From assembly GCA_963693365.1 (NCBI GenBank), contig CAVNZM010000006.1, forward strand, positions 5,580,001-5,644,000: a stretch of 64,000 nt of DNA. The letters are read 5' to 3'. This document shows, in pieces, positions 8,370 through 60,674 of this stretch. Every line of letters starts with the position of its first letter. Within the stretch, counting starts at the first letter, position 1. This DNA is from Amoebidium appalachense. Its lineage: Eukaryota; Ichthyosporea. A program made the translations under genes and the position numbers. Under the pieces are notes generated by a model, which worked only from the letters and a program-made list of their open reading frames with translations, did not search any database and was not told the DNA's origin.

Positions 8370-11300
8370 TTTATCCTTCTTCTTCTGGAATGCTCGGACA
8401 CTGGGCCCCCAAAAGGGCCTCCCCCCCGGGACACTCGACGATAAAATCAGCTACATACAACAACAGACAAACAACCACACGTTTACAGTGATTTGCGAAA
8501 CACAGTTTAAAAACCACCACAAATTCAACTCTACATTGGTCGACACATCCACACACCCCGGTTACGCGAAAAACCGAGGCATTATTGTACTTGCCGCACC
8601 ACACGTGAGAGTGAAGTGCAAACCGGTAGCAAAAACGGAATTCTCGGTTTCTATAGAGTTTCTTTCTAATGTTTTTACTTTTGTATATTACCCACCATCT
8701 ATGTCGGTTGTCGAATTGACTCACGAGTTGTCACAGTTACCAATGTCCACTGTTATTTTAGGTGATTTTAACACGCGACTCCACCACACAGACACACTGC
8801 AAGTGAGTGTCGGGTACCCATCTAAGCCCCCGGAGCGTGCTATCCCTTTAGCAAGGTATGTCCAAAGTCACACTTTGCGGTTCCCTCAAATATCCCATGC
8901 CCACAACACCGACTGGGGAGTGGCCTTTTGGCCATCAACCATGTCAAAACTCTCTCTCCCTCCTAACCTCTCTAGGTCATCTGACCACTCTCCTATCCTT
9001 TTCCTACCTAAGATCTCCCTTGATCTGCTCCCCCCTCCCCCTCCCACCTTTCGCCTCCGTCTATCCCAGCTTAAGTCACAGTGGGGTAGAGTTGATGTAT
9101 GTGTATGCTATGCTACGAAACACCCTATATATATGCGCCTATTAGAATCTGCACAAGCCAGGCCAGATTCACATCTCGTACTAGATACATGCACTAACTT
9201 TATTGTTGATGATTTGATAGATCTCGGTGATTATGCTGGCGGTGGTAGGAAGGAATATCCCGATGCTCTCTTGTTACCAAACACCACTCCCGCTAGACTA
9301 GGTGAACCCCTGTCTCAAAAGGAAAGCTTGCGCCGGCTTGCTAGTATGAATCGATTTGGCCCCCCTGCTCGTATTATTGGTGATACCACTGGAGACCCCC
9401 TCATAGACTCTGATAAGTATTTCTCGGAACTGTTTAAAGATAGGACCCCCGCTCAGAAACCTATTGTGTGGCCTGTAGACCCATCTATCCCCATAGAATC
9501 GATCCTCCCCTTTTTCAGTCCCGATGCCATATGGTCTGTGATATCTAGTTATAGCTCTAGTAAGTCTTGTGGACCTGATGGACTCCCTGCTGGGTTTCTT
9601 AAAATCCTTGTTCCCTCTTACCCACAAAAGGAAAGTGATCGTGCTATTAAACCTGATCTTACTATCATGTTAAGCTCTCTCTTTTCTTGGTGTGTTAAAT
9701 GTGGACATGTCCCGTCATCTTGGTTAGATACCTTAGTGATCCCCATAGTTAAGAAGGACTCTGAGGGCCCCATATCATCCTTTCGCCCCATTACACTAAC
9801 CCAGGTTGTTCGTAGATTCTTTGAAGCTTGCTTACTTAGGTTATTTGCACATCACCCTAGGTTTCAATCTATTCTTCACATACACCCATGCCAATCCGCT
9901 TTTCGTAAAAACAATTCATGTTATGTTCAAATAATGGCACTGCACGATTCTATGCAAGTTGGTGCACAATATGTTGGCTTTATTGATTGGAAAACTGCTT
10001 ACGATTCTGTCTCCCCTGGTCTCCTATGGGAAAAGCTTGCTGCACGGGGTGTACCACACTGCATTGGTGTTCTGTTAGAAGCACTCTTGTCTCAAACCTA
10101 TGGTAGAGCTGTGGTTAATGGGCATCTTTCATATGGTTTTGCTCGTACTAGAGGTCTCTTGCAGGGTTCATTGCTTAGCCCCTTTTTGTTTAACCTATTT
10201 ATAGATGATTTGGCTGTCAAGATTTACGCCGAAAACGATGACCCTATTAATAACTTTCCGCCTGCACTTCTCTATGCTGATGATCTGTCCCTCCTTGCCC
10301 GTACCCCTAGACGCCTGCAAAGATTGTTCGATGTAGTGTCAGAGTGGTGCAAGGCAAACCTTATGATCCTTAACATAGACAAATGTGGTGTTCTTGTACC
10401 TGATATAGCTAACAATTTACACACATTTACATTATCATCTAAACCTGTACCTATAGTTCCAGAATACAAATATCTTGGTGTTCCGGTTGATTCTGTTGGT
10501 GTTATGTTTCCCCATATGGTCGAAAAGAGGGTAGAGTTGGCTCGTAAGCGGTTAGCTTTCTTCTCGGCTAATATTTTTAAAGACACACCCCTCCATCCTT
10601 CTATTAGACTTACATTTATTCGCACTTTTGTCTTCCCGGCATGTGAATATGGTTTACCCCTTCTCGCCGCTTGGATCAAGAAAGAGAGAACTAGAGCGCT
10701 TAAACCCTTGGCAAATTTCCTTGAAGCAGAAGTTGCCTCCTTTCTATCTAACAACTGTTGTAAACCTGGGCCTGTAACGCTCTCGATATATGGTCTGGTC
10801 CCAATAGCTGCTAGAGTATCCTATCTCGCGCTGAAATTCAATAAGCACATAAGCCGCTTAAAGAAGTATTTGCCCTCCCACCCTCTCTTCTCTATCCGAC
10901 CTGTCCCCTCCTCACCTCTCCCCTCTTTCCTCCCCTCTCTCTCCCCTTCTCCCCTGGGCACAAATACAAATAAACCCCGCAATAGTGTGTGTGTGACTTT
11001 GGACTGCCACTTACTTATTAAACATGTACACAATCACAAGATAATCACGCAATATAACAAATGGAAAAAGATACCACACGACACTAGACCCGATGAAAGC
11101 ATACACCTTGAAAAACTAAGCCTTATGTCTCGTTTTATATATACTGACCGCCTCAACCATATTGCCAAATATGGCACTCGCAAGTGTATAACACCTAAAT
11201 ACATATTACCTTCCTGTAGAACTGGTCTTTCTCTAGCTGATGGTATTGTTGATCAATTACCACGCTTTTACTGTACACGTGCTATACAGTGGAGATCTAA

Positions 11301-11556
11301 TAAGTATAAGGTGGCATCATTTGCATGCCCAAACAACACACACACACACCAGTTTAACCGGTCATGTATCGCCAAATGTAGTTTGATAGACCACATAATA
11401 CCGCAACACACACACGTCACATTCACAACAGACACCCAGAAAGATAGCCTACCTGTAAATTACAACATCCTTGATTTTATACTAAACACGCGTAACTACG
11501 ACCTGTTTATTAGATGTATTGATTGGCTTGAGAAACACATCACTACAAAATTATAG
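8362..11556 (+). CDS. LINE ORF2: APE-type endonuclease and reverse transcriptase
   Basis: A 1064-residue protein that nicks target DNA and copies the element RNA by target-primed reverse transcription. The endonuclease domain (residues 1-215) shows FFFWNARTL near the start, ICETQ with catalytic Glu46, GDFN (134-137) and SSDHSPI with Asp208-His209. The reverse transcriptase spans about residues 380-720: SCGPDGLPAGFLKI (402-415), FRPITLTQVVRRFFE, GFIDWKTAYDSV with the first catalytic Asp (542), GLLQGSLLSPFLFNLF, and YADD (638-641). A C-terminal Cys/His cluster (CPNNTHTHQFNRSCIAKC, from about residue 989) resembles the zinc knuckle of many LINE ORF2 proteins. No RNase H domain is evident. ATG 8362 overlaps the ORF1 stop by eight bases. 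The frame is fully open, so the enzyme may be functional. Confidence 0.95.
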   Translation: MPNLSFFFWNARTLGPQKGLPPGTLDDKISYIQQQTNNHTFTVICETQFKNHHKFNSTLVDTSTHPGYAKNRGIIVLAAPHVRVKCKPVAKTEFSVSIEFLSNVFTFVYYPPSMSVVELTHELSQLPMSTVILGDFNTRLHHTDTLQVSVGYPSKPPERAIPLARYVQSHTLRFPQISHAHNTDWGVAFWPSTMSKLSLPPNLSRSSDHSPILFLPKISLDLLPPPPPTFRLRLSQLKSQWGRVDVCVCYATKHPIYMRLLESAQARPDSHLVLDTCTNFIVDDLIDLGDYAGGGRKEYPDALLLPNTTPARLGEPLSQKESLRRLASMNRFGPPARIIGDTTGDPLIDSDKYFSELFKDRTPAQKPIVWPVDPSIPIESILPFFSPDAIWSVISSYSSSKSCGPDGLPAGFLKILVPSYPQKESDRAIKPDLTIMLSSLFSWCVKCGHVPSSWLDTLVIPIVKKDSEGPISSFRPITLTQVVRRFFEACLLRLFAHHPRFQSILHIHPCQSAFRKNNSCYVQIMALHDSMQVGAQYVGFIDWKTAYDSVSPGLLWEKLAARGVPHCIGVLLEALLSQTYGRAVVNGHLSYGFARTRGLLQGSLLSPFLFNLFIDDLAVKIYAENDDPINNFPPALLYADDLSLLARTPRRLQRLFDVVSEWCKANLMILNIDKCGVLVPDIANNLHTFTLSSKPVPIVPEYKYLGVPVDSVGVMFPHMVEKRVELARKRLAFFSANIFKDTPLHPSIRLTFIRTFVFPACEYGLPLLAAWIKKERTRALKPLANFLEAEVASFLSNNCCKPGPVTLSIYGLVPIAARVSYLALKFNKHISRLKKYLPSHPLFSIRPVPSSPLPSFLPSLSPSPLGTNTNKPRNSVCVTLDCHLLIKHVHNHKIITQYNKWKKIPHDTRPDESIHLEKLSLMSRFIYTDRLNHIAKYGTRKCITPKYILPSCRTGLSLADGIVDQLPRFYCTRAIQWRSNKYKVASFACPNNTHTHQFNRSCIAKCSLIDHIIPQHTHVTFTTDTQKDSLPVNYNILDFILNTRNYDLFIRCIDWLEKHITTKL

Positions 11557-11560
11557 CGCA

Positions 11561-11577
11561 CGCGCACACACACACAC

Positions 11578-11633
<56 letters not shown>
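11561..11633. repeat. (CA)n microsatellite in the LINE 3' UTR
   Basis: A nearly pure CA tract starts within five bases of the ORF2 stop codon and ends shortly before the element's poly(A) tail, so it is inside the transposed unit. Confidence 0.85.
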
Positions 11634-11634
<1 letters not shown>

Positions 11635-11674
11635 CCAGCTGATACCGAGTGTCCCGAGGGGAGCCCCTTTAAAA

Positions 11675-11715
<41 letters not shown>

Positions 11716-11716
<1 letters not shown>

Positions 11717-12778
11717 GGGGAACCCCAACTAATTGATTTCTCCTTGTAGTCTTTATGGTGTCTCGTAGAGAAAGTAAACCCTGATATATAGTCACCACCC
11801 GACATCTATGTACGTGATCATGATATACCGCTGAGGGGATATTCCGAGCAAACCCCCCCCCCCCATACCTGAGACTGGTTCTCTTTGCCTCGAGTAAACA
11901 GCGTAAACCCCCAAGGTTTTATGTCAGCCAATCGCATTGCGGTGCAATCTGGGCGCACCGCTTGATTCCCGGACGGAAAACTTTCAAAACATTGTTTTTG
12001 TCCCGCGGGCTCGGGCTGTCATGAGCGAGTCTGCCATAACTCTTTCATAGCGTTAGAACTTAATACCCCTTAAAAATAGATAGGACACAGAAAGAGAAAA
12101 GGAGAGTTAGTGACTGTTGTGGCAGCTTCTCTTGCTATTATACGTAAGTTTTTCGCCGGTCATCGGTTTCTAGGTGTCAAGCCTCTTATGAGCTCATCAT
12201 GCAGCAGCATCCATCATCATCAGTGAATTGAGCATAATTGAAATCGACCTTGCGTTGTTGCATTTGCTGCTCTTTGCCCCCAGTTTACACAAGCAATGCC
12301 GACGTATAATTTTAACTAAGTTTGCCATTTTTTTTTTTGGAGGAACATGAGCCTTGCAACGCAAGAATACCAATCGACCAAAACACCGATGACGTTCCCT
12401 CACAACCGCGAGCTTGTTTAACTCGGCCCTCTGCTTTCCTTTCTACAATCAGCCCTGAGTGAATTCCGGTCGGTGTTACTCCGCTTCCCAGTACGTGTAA
12501 TTGTGAGATGCGAGGAAGGGAGAGAAGAGAAACTAATAACATATTGTTTATTACGCCGGAAGCACGCAGCATGGGCTCTTGATGGCTGGCTGCAAGTCTT
12601 CGCTTGGAATTTTCGCACCCCCGTAGCATTCTGAGCAGGGTACAGGAAGCTTTCGAGTCTGAAAAACGACACCAAAATCCCAGGTTTTTGGAGAAGCGAG
12701 CATTATTATCACAAGCCCGTATTGAAGGAAAGAGCCTTATAACGCACGTTTGGAGACATCGGCAGCGGTGGCACAATT
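11716..12778. other. Upstream region of the deacetylase gene
   Basis: Ordinary-composition sequence with one C11 run (11855-11866). No convincing exon was found. The open frames on the minus strand between 12197 and 12776 show no domain and no splice context, and antisense shadowing explains them. The promoter of the gene at 12779 should lie here. A TATA-like GTATAATTTTAA is at 12304-12315, too far upstream of the ATG to call. Confidence 0.5.
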
Positions 12779-17019
<4,241 letters not shown>

Positions 17020-17084
17020 AGAGCCATAGCGACTGCTTAGGTGCTCTGGGGACGCACGGTCTATGCGAGTGTTGGAGAATGCCC

Positions 17085-17119
<35 letters not shown>

Positions 17120-18206
17120 GGTGCAACAAGCTTTATTACCTTTACTATGATGTACACACAGACATACATCAACACATACCAGAAAGCCATGCTTTGAAAT
17201 ATATCGACGTACTAAGTGTGATCAAAGACTGTTAGTTGAACTCCAAATCTGACCTGTTTATTTTGGTTCATTGTTGCTTTTCGTTTTTCCTCTTCCTAGT
17301 TTTCTTCCGAGTTGTTGGCTTTTAGTTTGGTTGACGAAAGTTTCTTTTTGTTTCAAATTTGATTGTTGAATTGTTTTGTTCGTCTGTTAGGCCTGTGTAG
17401 CTTTGTTGTTTAGTGACTTGGGATATTTTTTTCAATCCTTTCTTTATGTTTTGTGCTTCTTGTCCTTTTCGTTTATACCAAAAAAAATGGTACTTATTGT
17501 TCTGACTGGCACATAAATGTGACCATGGTAGCATAGTTAAATAATAACCGCTGGAGTTGCCGGTAAGTTTATGAAAAATCGAATTATGCGGTATGTGGTA
17601 TTGAGCTAGAGTCATGAATTGATGAAATTGAAGTTCACATGTACAGTGGCTAAAGAAAATGAAATGTATTATAATATGTAGCCGCGAATACTGTAGGATG
17701 TTAAGGTATGACGATAATTTATATAGCCTGTTACCCATGTCGAATCGGGATTTTGGTTTTCTGTTGAGATCAAAATTCGAAAAGGATCGCGAAAATCGGA
17801 ATGACTATCATAGAGGACATCTGATTAGCATGTTGATTTCAATAGAAGGAAGCACATGGAGGTCTTAAGCAATAAAAGAAACAATTACGCAATTACGATG
17901 TCTGCGTAAAGACCCCCCACGGATGGTGGGGAAGGCGGGGGTGGTAGGATCCCCCTCCCCCCCCTCCCCTCATCCCTCCCCCTCTTTCCCCCCTCCCCCT
18001 CCCCCTCCCCCCTTCCCCTCCCCCCCCCCCCCCCCCTCGCCCCCCAAAAAAAGAAAAGCATAAGATGCTTGGATGAACGTCGAGATATTCATCCGATGTG
18101 ATACAACGAGATAGATATATGCATTGAATGCTAAGCCCGTATCCACACCACTGCTTGCTTTCGACTATTGCAACCAATGCCATTATTACCATCCCGGGGA
18201 TATTCC
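17020..18206. other. Convergent intergenic region between the deacetylase and LtrA-SAM genes
   Basis: A 36-bp poly-T run (about 17083-17118) is followed by the complement of an AATAAA signal (TTTATT near 17131). Read on the minus strand this is AATAAA, 13 bases, then poly-A, the layout of a retroposed transcript end. The remainder (17120-17900) is AT-rich without a recognisable gene. A C-tract block covers 17949-18044. A decayed copy of the last LtrA-SAM exon lies at about 18080-18200. Confidence 0.55.
18082..18204 (-). repeat. Decayed tandem copy of the SAM-domain exon end
   Basis: On the minus strand, ATGGCATTGGTTGCAATAGT (ending near 18169) repeats ATGGCTTTGGCTGCAATAGT of the real last exon, offset by 119 bp. 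Similarity continues through GGATA.GGG, GCATATATCTATC and GTATCACATC.GA.GAATAT. The segment lies just downstream of the stop codon and is out of use. Confidence 0.7.
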
Positions 18207-30460
<12,254 letters not shown>

Positions 30461-31795
30461 ACCCAAGTCAGCTTCCTGGTGCCGCCGATGCTTACATGTC
30501 TGTCTGGTTTGGACACATTTGTAGTTGAAGGGGGGCCCACAGTCTCTCCATAATCGTTTTTCTGAATGCTGGTACCACCACTTGACTCTGTGGACTGCAT
30601 GACAGATCCCGCGGGCCAGGTTTGATCACCTTGTTTCTGCCCTTCCATCTTTCGTGAGGGCCCAAACGACCAACGTCATAAACGAGGCCTGCGTGTGGAT
30701 TTTCAGTAAAGATCCTGAAAAGAAATCCCATCAGCACCAGGAATTGCCACCTGCTTGATGGTTCTGTGTTCGTTTGGATTTTGCATGGGTCTGTAGATCT
30801 GTAACTTAAACGAGTGCAGAGCTTTTGTTTAACAACCAGACCACACCAGATAAAAATCCATATAAAACTATAGATTGTCACGTTCAGATTTCTTGACTCT
30901 ACTCCCGACGTCTTCCAATGGTCGATTATTTCTCTGAGTTGAAAGAATAAATATTAACGTGCAATCATATTTCAAACGGAGCACCACTACTACACCCTCG
31001 CATACGCTTGCGCATGGATTGTGATGCGTAGTAGGGTGCAGCTCCCTTATTTACTTTCACATTCAATAAAGGTGTTGGTGGTGAACTCGCGTGTGGGAGA
31101 ATATGGCCTGTCTGATTTGTTAAATTGTGACTGTTCCTTGGGGACAGTGACAGCTGAGAAAAAACAACGGTGTGCACGATGCGAGGGTGAACGTTCAAAA
31201 AAACGCAAACAGGCGACAGCTTTTGATTGGTTTATAGTGCACCCACTGGAATGTCACCAAACATTCCTGCTTGATGACGTCATTGTTGGGATTTTTTCTA
31301 ATCACCGTAGGCTGTGATGCATGTGCGTATCAGCGTATGACCTTGCTTGCTTGTGCACATACTAGATTCTAAGAAAGGGTGGGGGTTTATTTTTTTTTCT
31401 CTTTTAAAAAAACGGCTCCTTGCGTATCTATAAATTCCAAGGTGTTCTGCACTGTTTTTTATGCCAAGGGCCAAAGACCACGGCCCTCTGCCGTGCAAAG
31501 ACACATACATTTGTATGTTTTGGTTGCTCCGCGGTAACGCAATGTAGACCAGACCTTCCCTTCTGTGACCGGCGCGATCGATCCCTTGCGAGTCCACTCA
31601 GAGGCTTTCCCTTTTTTCTTGTTCCTTTTATTCTATTTTTTTTATCGTTCTTGCAAAAGGTGCTACTTGTAGAATTTTTGTAGCTTAAACAACATAAAGG
31701 AGCAGCACTATTAGTTTAGCGTTTCCATTTCTGAGTCCTCTCATTGCATAAATTGGGAAATTGGCCAATAATTCGGTTCCCAACACCTGGGCACC
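30461..31795. promoter_or_regulatory. Shared divergent intergenic region (LtrA-SAM / MVB12)
   Basis: About 1.3 kb separates the start codons of two divergently transcribed genes and should contain both promoters. An open frame on the minus strand (30648-30403) could be an upstream exon or 5' UTR of the LtrA-SAM gene, but its possible donors (GTAAGC near 30495, GTATGG near 30464) do not join the downstream frame. No clear TATA box was recognised. Confidence 0.5.
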
Positions 31796-39518
<7,723 letters not shown>

Positions 39519-40063
39519 GTCGCCCCTTTTTTATTTCCCGTCATATTTCGTGGTATCATTCTGAATTTTCGGAATTTTGGGGCATGTCGAAGCCTGTCGA
39601 TTTGCTGCGTTGAAATCAGTGCATTGCGGATATCTGGGGTGATATAGGACAAGGTGATACTTTGATTATATTGTAGTGTTGTGAGAGACGTGTCTGTTTT
39701 ACAATATAGGCAGGAATTCAATAAGCAGGCGTTTCCTTTCTATACGATTTGTTGACATCAAATCTTAGACATAAGATTTGGCAATGTTCATTTCACTTGG
39801 CCTTGGCGGGCACCTGGTCATAGACCTATTGTTTTCCTTTTTTTTCTTTTTTCTTTTTTCTTTCCCGTTCTTACCCTCCCCCCGTGTTTCTTTTTGGAAG
39901 GTAATATAGTTGACTCGCTCGTCACGGCAGAGGAGCAAGGGTGGTGGTGGTTGTTTCTCTTTTTTCCCCTATTTTTTCTATCCTTATTTATTATTGTTTT
40001 TCTTTTCTTTTCTTTTCTTTCCCCCCTTTTTTTTTCTTTTTTCTTTTTCTTTTTCTTTTTTTT

Positions 40064-40122
<59 letters not shown>

Positions 40123-40171
40123 GCGCGTGCATGCGCCCACGCACGTGTCTTTGTTGTTTTTTTTTTTTTTT

Positions 40172-40202
<31 letters not shown>

Positions 40203-40416
40203 GGGGGGGATGGATTCAGGAACGTCTGTGTTATAACTGTATAGCAGAACGCAGAAAAGAAAAAGAGCTATTGATACAATCCCATACCATCGTGCGAATG
40301 GCATTGGTGCACAAGATTTTCACATAACTTAAACTATACATAGCTGCATCTCTGGAGGCAACAAATAAATTTATAAGTGCAACTGATAGTGTCCAAGAGT
40401 TTCCGGATCTATATTA

Positions 40417-40463
<47 letters not shown>

Positions 40464-41187
40464 CTCCTCTTTTCCTGCCAAAGCCTCCTCCCTTTCTTCC
40501 TGCATTTATTGTGTGGACTTATGGGAACTGTGAATACACACGCCACAATCCCCTTTTCCCCTCCTTTAGAAGCATTCAAAGTTTATCCTCGTGCAGAATA
40601 ATATATGACAAGGTGGTGATATACGCAAACGAGATATTCGGCTGGATAATAGTCTATGGTCGATATTAGTGTAACCCCATCTAAATGTCATAATGGTACG
40701 ATATTGCAATTAGTAATGACGTCATATGTGGTGTGCAGATTCTGATTCTGTCCCTTGGCAACGAGAAGAGTTGCGTTATCCTTCAATTTCGAGAGCGAAC
40801 GTTCCGAGGAGCGTAGTTTCAGGGTGGCCTGTGATGTTCTCTTATTGGCATGGTAAAAAGAGGAAAGAACATGGCAGATCACTTATTCACTAAATAAAAG
40901 CAGTGTTTATTGTGGGCCTCGAGCGGTTGCTTGTTAAGTCCCCTGGTATACACGAATATACCGTAAGGACACACGTAGATGTATGAAGTGAACATCTAGG
41001 TTGGCTACTTTTGAGCGCATAGGCATACACCACACTGAGAGCATTATCCTTGAATTCGATATCAGACGTGTATTGGTCTCTCAAATCGACTAGGTAGGAA
41101 GGAATGTCTCTTTAGCCCAACAACGGTGTAATCTACCATCCCTTAGCACCCAATGTTTTACTGGATTAATAGGACAAAGCAGCAAAG
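39519..41187. other. Intergenic region between MVB12 and COG6
   Basis: This region holds the MVB12 3' flank, T-rich stretches (39838-40070), (GT)n with a CG block (40070-40112), poly-T/poly-G (40158-40209) and poly-C (40422-40460). The last 700 bp have ordinary composition and should contain the COG6 promoter. No gene is seen. A possible poly(A) signal AATAAA is near 40365. Confidence 0.55.
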
Positions 41188-57302
<16,115 letters not shown>

Positions 57303-57359
57303 TTGTACTTTATCCTTTTCTCTTTTTTCTTTTCTTTTCTTTTCTTTCCTTTCCTTTTT

Positions 57360-57392
<33 letters not shown>

Positions 57393-58394
57393 GGGGGGTG
57401 CATTGTTGTATGCGGGATATTCAATTTAGCGATTGCCCTTGCTTATAGCAACCTGTTGTCAGGGTTTTGGGGGTTTCTTCCTGTTAGTGTCCCTGGGCGC
57501 TGGGCGAGGATTTGCATTGGTGCTAATCGGTAACTGTAGGGGTTCCGACGCCCTCGTATGCCCAATTTTTTTCTTTTTCCTCTCTCCAAACTCTCCCTTT
57601 CGTAGGCGCCGGGGTAGAGAATCATTTTTCATCGTCGTGTGTGTCACGTGTGTGTGTGTGTGTACGTGTACGTGTACATGTACGTGTGTATGCGCAGCGT
57701 GTGTTTGCAGATAGGGAGAGAGTTTGGGAAGGGGAGGGGGAGGGGAGGGGGGGGGGGGGGGGGGGGGAGGGGGGAGGCGGGGGAGGCTAAAGTATAATGG
57801 TTGCACTTCTAGTTAAATATCTTTTCATATCACAGCCATTGAATACTGAAGCTGTTGCAAGGTATTCTTGTACATGTATGTTGCCTTTTGTACATATGCC
57901 ATATATAGTGCTTTAGTAGTCTATAGAGGGAGGAGAATTGCAAGATTTGTACAAGTTCTACACACTTGAACGTAAGAAGTTCATGTAGCAGCCCGAAACC
58001 ATATTGCGTTGCACAACTCACATCTATATGCTGTGTTAGAGGTATACAGTAACTCACTGTATAACAAGGTTCACTGACTGTCTGAGTCCGGATGTTATAT
58101 GTATGCATATGGATAAATCTGGCAGCCTTTCGTGGCACCGAATAAAGTACCTAGGGTGTATGCCATATATGGTATCTCAGCTGGTCACCGGATTGGCCAG
58201 AGGGAGCGTCCAATAAAAGTGCAATGACCCCCTATGTCTGGCATTTCCCCCCCCCCCCCCCCATGCCCACAACCACCACCACCACCACAAGTACGGTACC
58301 ATACACACTCACAAACACACGATTACGTGCACAAATATGTGCACACACCGTTGTTGTGATACACAAACACACGCACACGCACACACACACCGTG

Positions 58395-58435
<41 letters not shown>

Positions 58436-59831
58436 TACACACACATTGCCGGCCTCCTACGATATATATATTGTCCATATAAGGAAACTCAAAAAAACCG
58501 TTTTTGTAAAAGGAGCCCCTACGTTTCAAAACGCGGACCTGCAACTGTAACATGTTAACACAGGGAAAAGTAGAGCCCGTTTTGTTTAAATTTGTGTTCC
58601 ATGACCGTCGTCGGCATTTCTCGATTACGCACATCTGTACTTGTGTCTGGTATATGCTATGATACTCCTTGTATCACTTTGTCATCTTACTTTCAATTTA
58701 TTTCTGAGTCGGCTGTTGTGTATTGTCATGTACATCACATTGGAACTTTATCTCATCAACATGAGTTTGCAATGAAGTTGTTTGAAAGGACAATTGCCAT
58801 ACACAGGCCGCTGAGATTTAACCGTTCATAATTGAATGTACTCTCGATATAGCTAGCTATAGATCAACTTTCATATGAAAAACGTTGAATATTCATACAT
58901 ATGATGAATATAATACAAATGCAACGCGTAGGTAGGAACGTCATAATACTGGCACACGTTGTTATATAGAGATCGATGACCTCGGACCCACTGTTTCTAT
59001 TACGGCCGTTAACACACAATCTCGATATCAAACACAAGAATATGGCGCACACGTGCACAGCTGAGAAACAAAATATGTGCATATATATACGTCGGCGTGC
59101 ATGTTTTTTCTTAAAAAGCAGTTACTTTTGGGTACGTGGTGGTCTCTAGTGTGATGGTAGTGGTACCGGTGGTTGGGGGATGGTTGGTTCAGTCGGGGAG
59201 GGAGGGAGGGAGGGAGGGAGGGGGGGGGGAGGGGGGGGGGGGGGGGAAGGGGGGCCAGCATGTGTTCAATCGATTACAGAAACCGGCATTCAGCTTTGGT
59301 ACATACACAGTATGTGTGACTTCATTTGTTGGGCAGTGTGACTTCATTTGTTGTCAAATCAAAAACCAAGGTAAGCCAAAAAAAGATGAGATGACTTCTA
59401 ATTGGCCACTAATAGTATCGTATAAAACCTACAATCCCTGCTATTCTAATTAGCCTACGCAACGACATAAATCGGAAAACGAAGTTTAAGGAGTAATCAA
59501 TCAACCTAAGGTTTTGCTGGTGTATTTGTGTAGTGTTTCAGAGTATATGCAGTCACAAGACGAAGAGATAGGGCACTAAAAAAAAACTAAAATACCTTAA
59601 CAGTGTGTTGTGTGTGTACAGAATCTATATGTAAACTAATCCGAGTATTACAACTGACATTTCAAAATACTGCATTCTCCAAGCACAGTCCTGGTATTCG
59701 ATGTAACACGGCTTTTAGTGTACACACATTGCGACAACATTCTGTGATTTCGAGCTAACAAAATTATGAGGCCCACCTCTAATAATAACAGGCTACATGT
59801 GTGTGCGTGTGTGTGTGTGTGAGTGTATGTG

Positions 59832-59873
<42 letters not shown>

Positions 59874-60096
59874 AGAGAGAAATCCTAAAGAAAAGTGAGA
59901 AGAGAAACTCAGTGATTTGGGTAAAAGGGGGGAGGGAACAGGGTTAACAAGACATTACTATGTCACGAATATCATAAGCGTCAGATATGATGACTAAAGA
60001 AAAAAGACATTTGAGAAAACATCTACTGTAACACCCTTCTAACGCACTCTATCAACAGCAACTACTTTGGAGAATCTAAGAGGTGAATCAATACTA

Positions 60097-60426
60097 TGGG
60101 GTGGAAACGGACGTAACCGCCGGTGGCGACATGGGCACCGCCGCCCCGGACCAAGATTTCCTGCTGTCTGATTGGTTGGCTTGATCGATCTGAGCCACTG
60201 CGCCAAATTCCAAAATCATTGCGAAGCGGTAAAAGTGCATGAAAATTTTATAATATTTATGAATATATGTTATGAAATATGAATATAGAACAAATACATA
60301 TGATTATAAATATGAGCAATATAAAAATATACAAACATACATATAAATTCATGCCACTTACAGGCAGCGCCACGGCTGCTATGGTGCGCCGTGGCGCCAC
60401 CGGCCGATACGTCCGTTTCCACCCCA
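60097..60426. mobile_element. MITE with about 35-bp terminal inverted repeats and TA target sites
   Basis: The left end TGGGGTGGAAACGGACGTAA, continuing CCGCCGGTGGCG, is mirrored at the right end (CGCCACCGGCCGATACGTCC then GTTTCCACCCCA). TA dinucleotides flank both ends (60095-60096 and 60427-60428), as for Tc1/mariner-derived MITEs. The 330-bp body has an AT-rich centre and no coding capacity. Confidence 0.8.
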
Positions 60427-60674
60427 TAATTATAGACACACTGAGTGCACACACACCCACATCCACACACACCATCTACCCACCCATCCACACAGACGTG
60501 CACGTGCACATACCCACACACTTAGTCACACGCACACACACAGTCACGCACGCACGCACGCACACACACACAGTCCACCTCCCCCCCCCCCCCCCCCCCC
60601 CCCCCTCCTCTCCTCTCCCCTCCCCCCCCCTTCCCCCTCACCCCCTCACCCACCCACCCACCCACACATAGTCA

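Larger units (their letters stand above)
7185..11715 (+). mobile_element. Non-LTR retrotransposon (LINE) with two intact ORFs and poly(A) tail
   Basis: A full coding set is present: ORF1 (7185-8369) and ORF2 with endonuclease and reverse transcriptase (8362-11556). A 3' UTR follows, made of an almost pure (CA)n tract (11561-11633), then about 35 bp of ordinary sequence and a poly(A) stretch (about 11671-11715). Neither ORF has an internal stop or frameshift over about 4.4 kb, so the copy looks recent and could be active. The 5' boundary is not defined. APE-type endonuclease, a two-ORF layout and poly(A) place it among L1-like or related APE-LINEs. The exact clade needs a tree. Confidence 0.9.
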
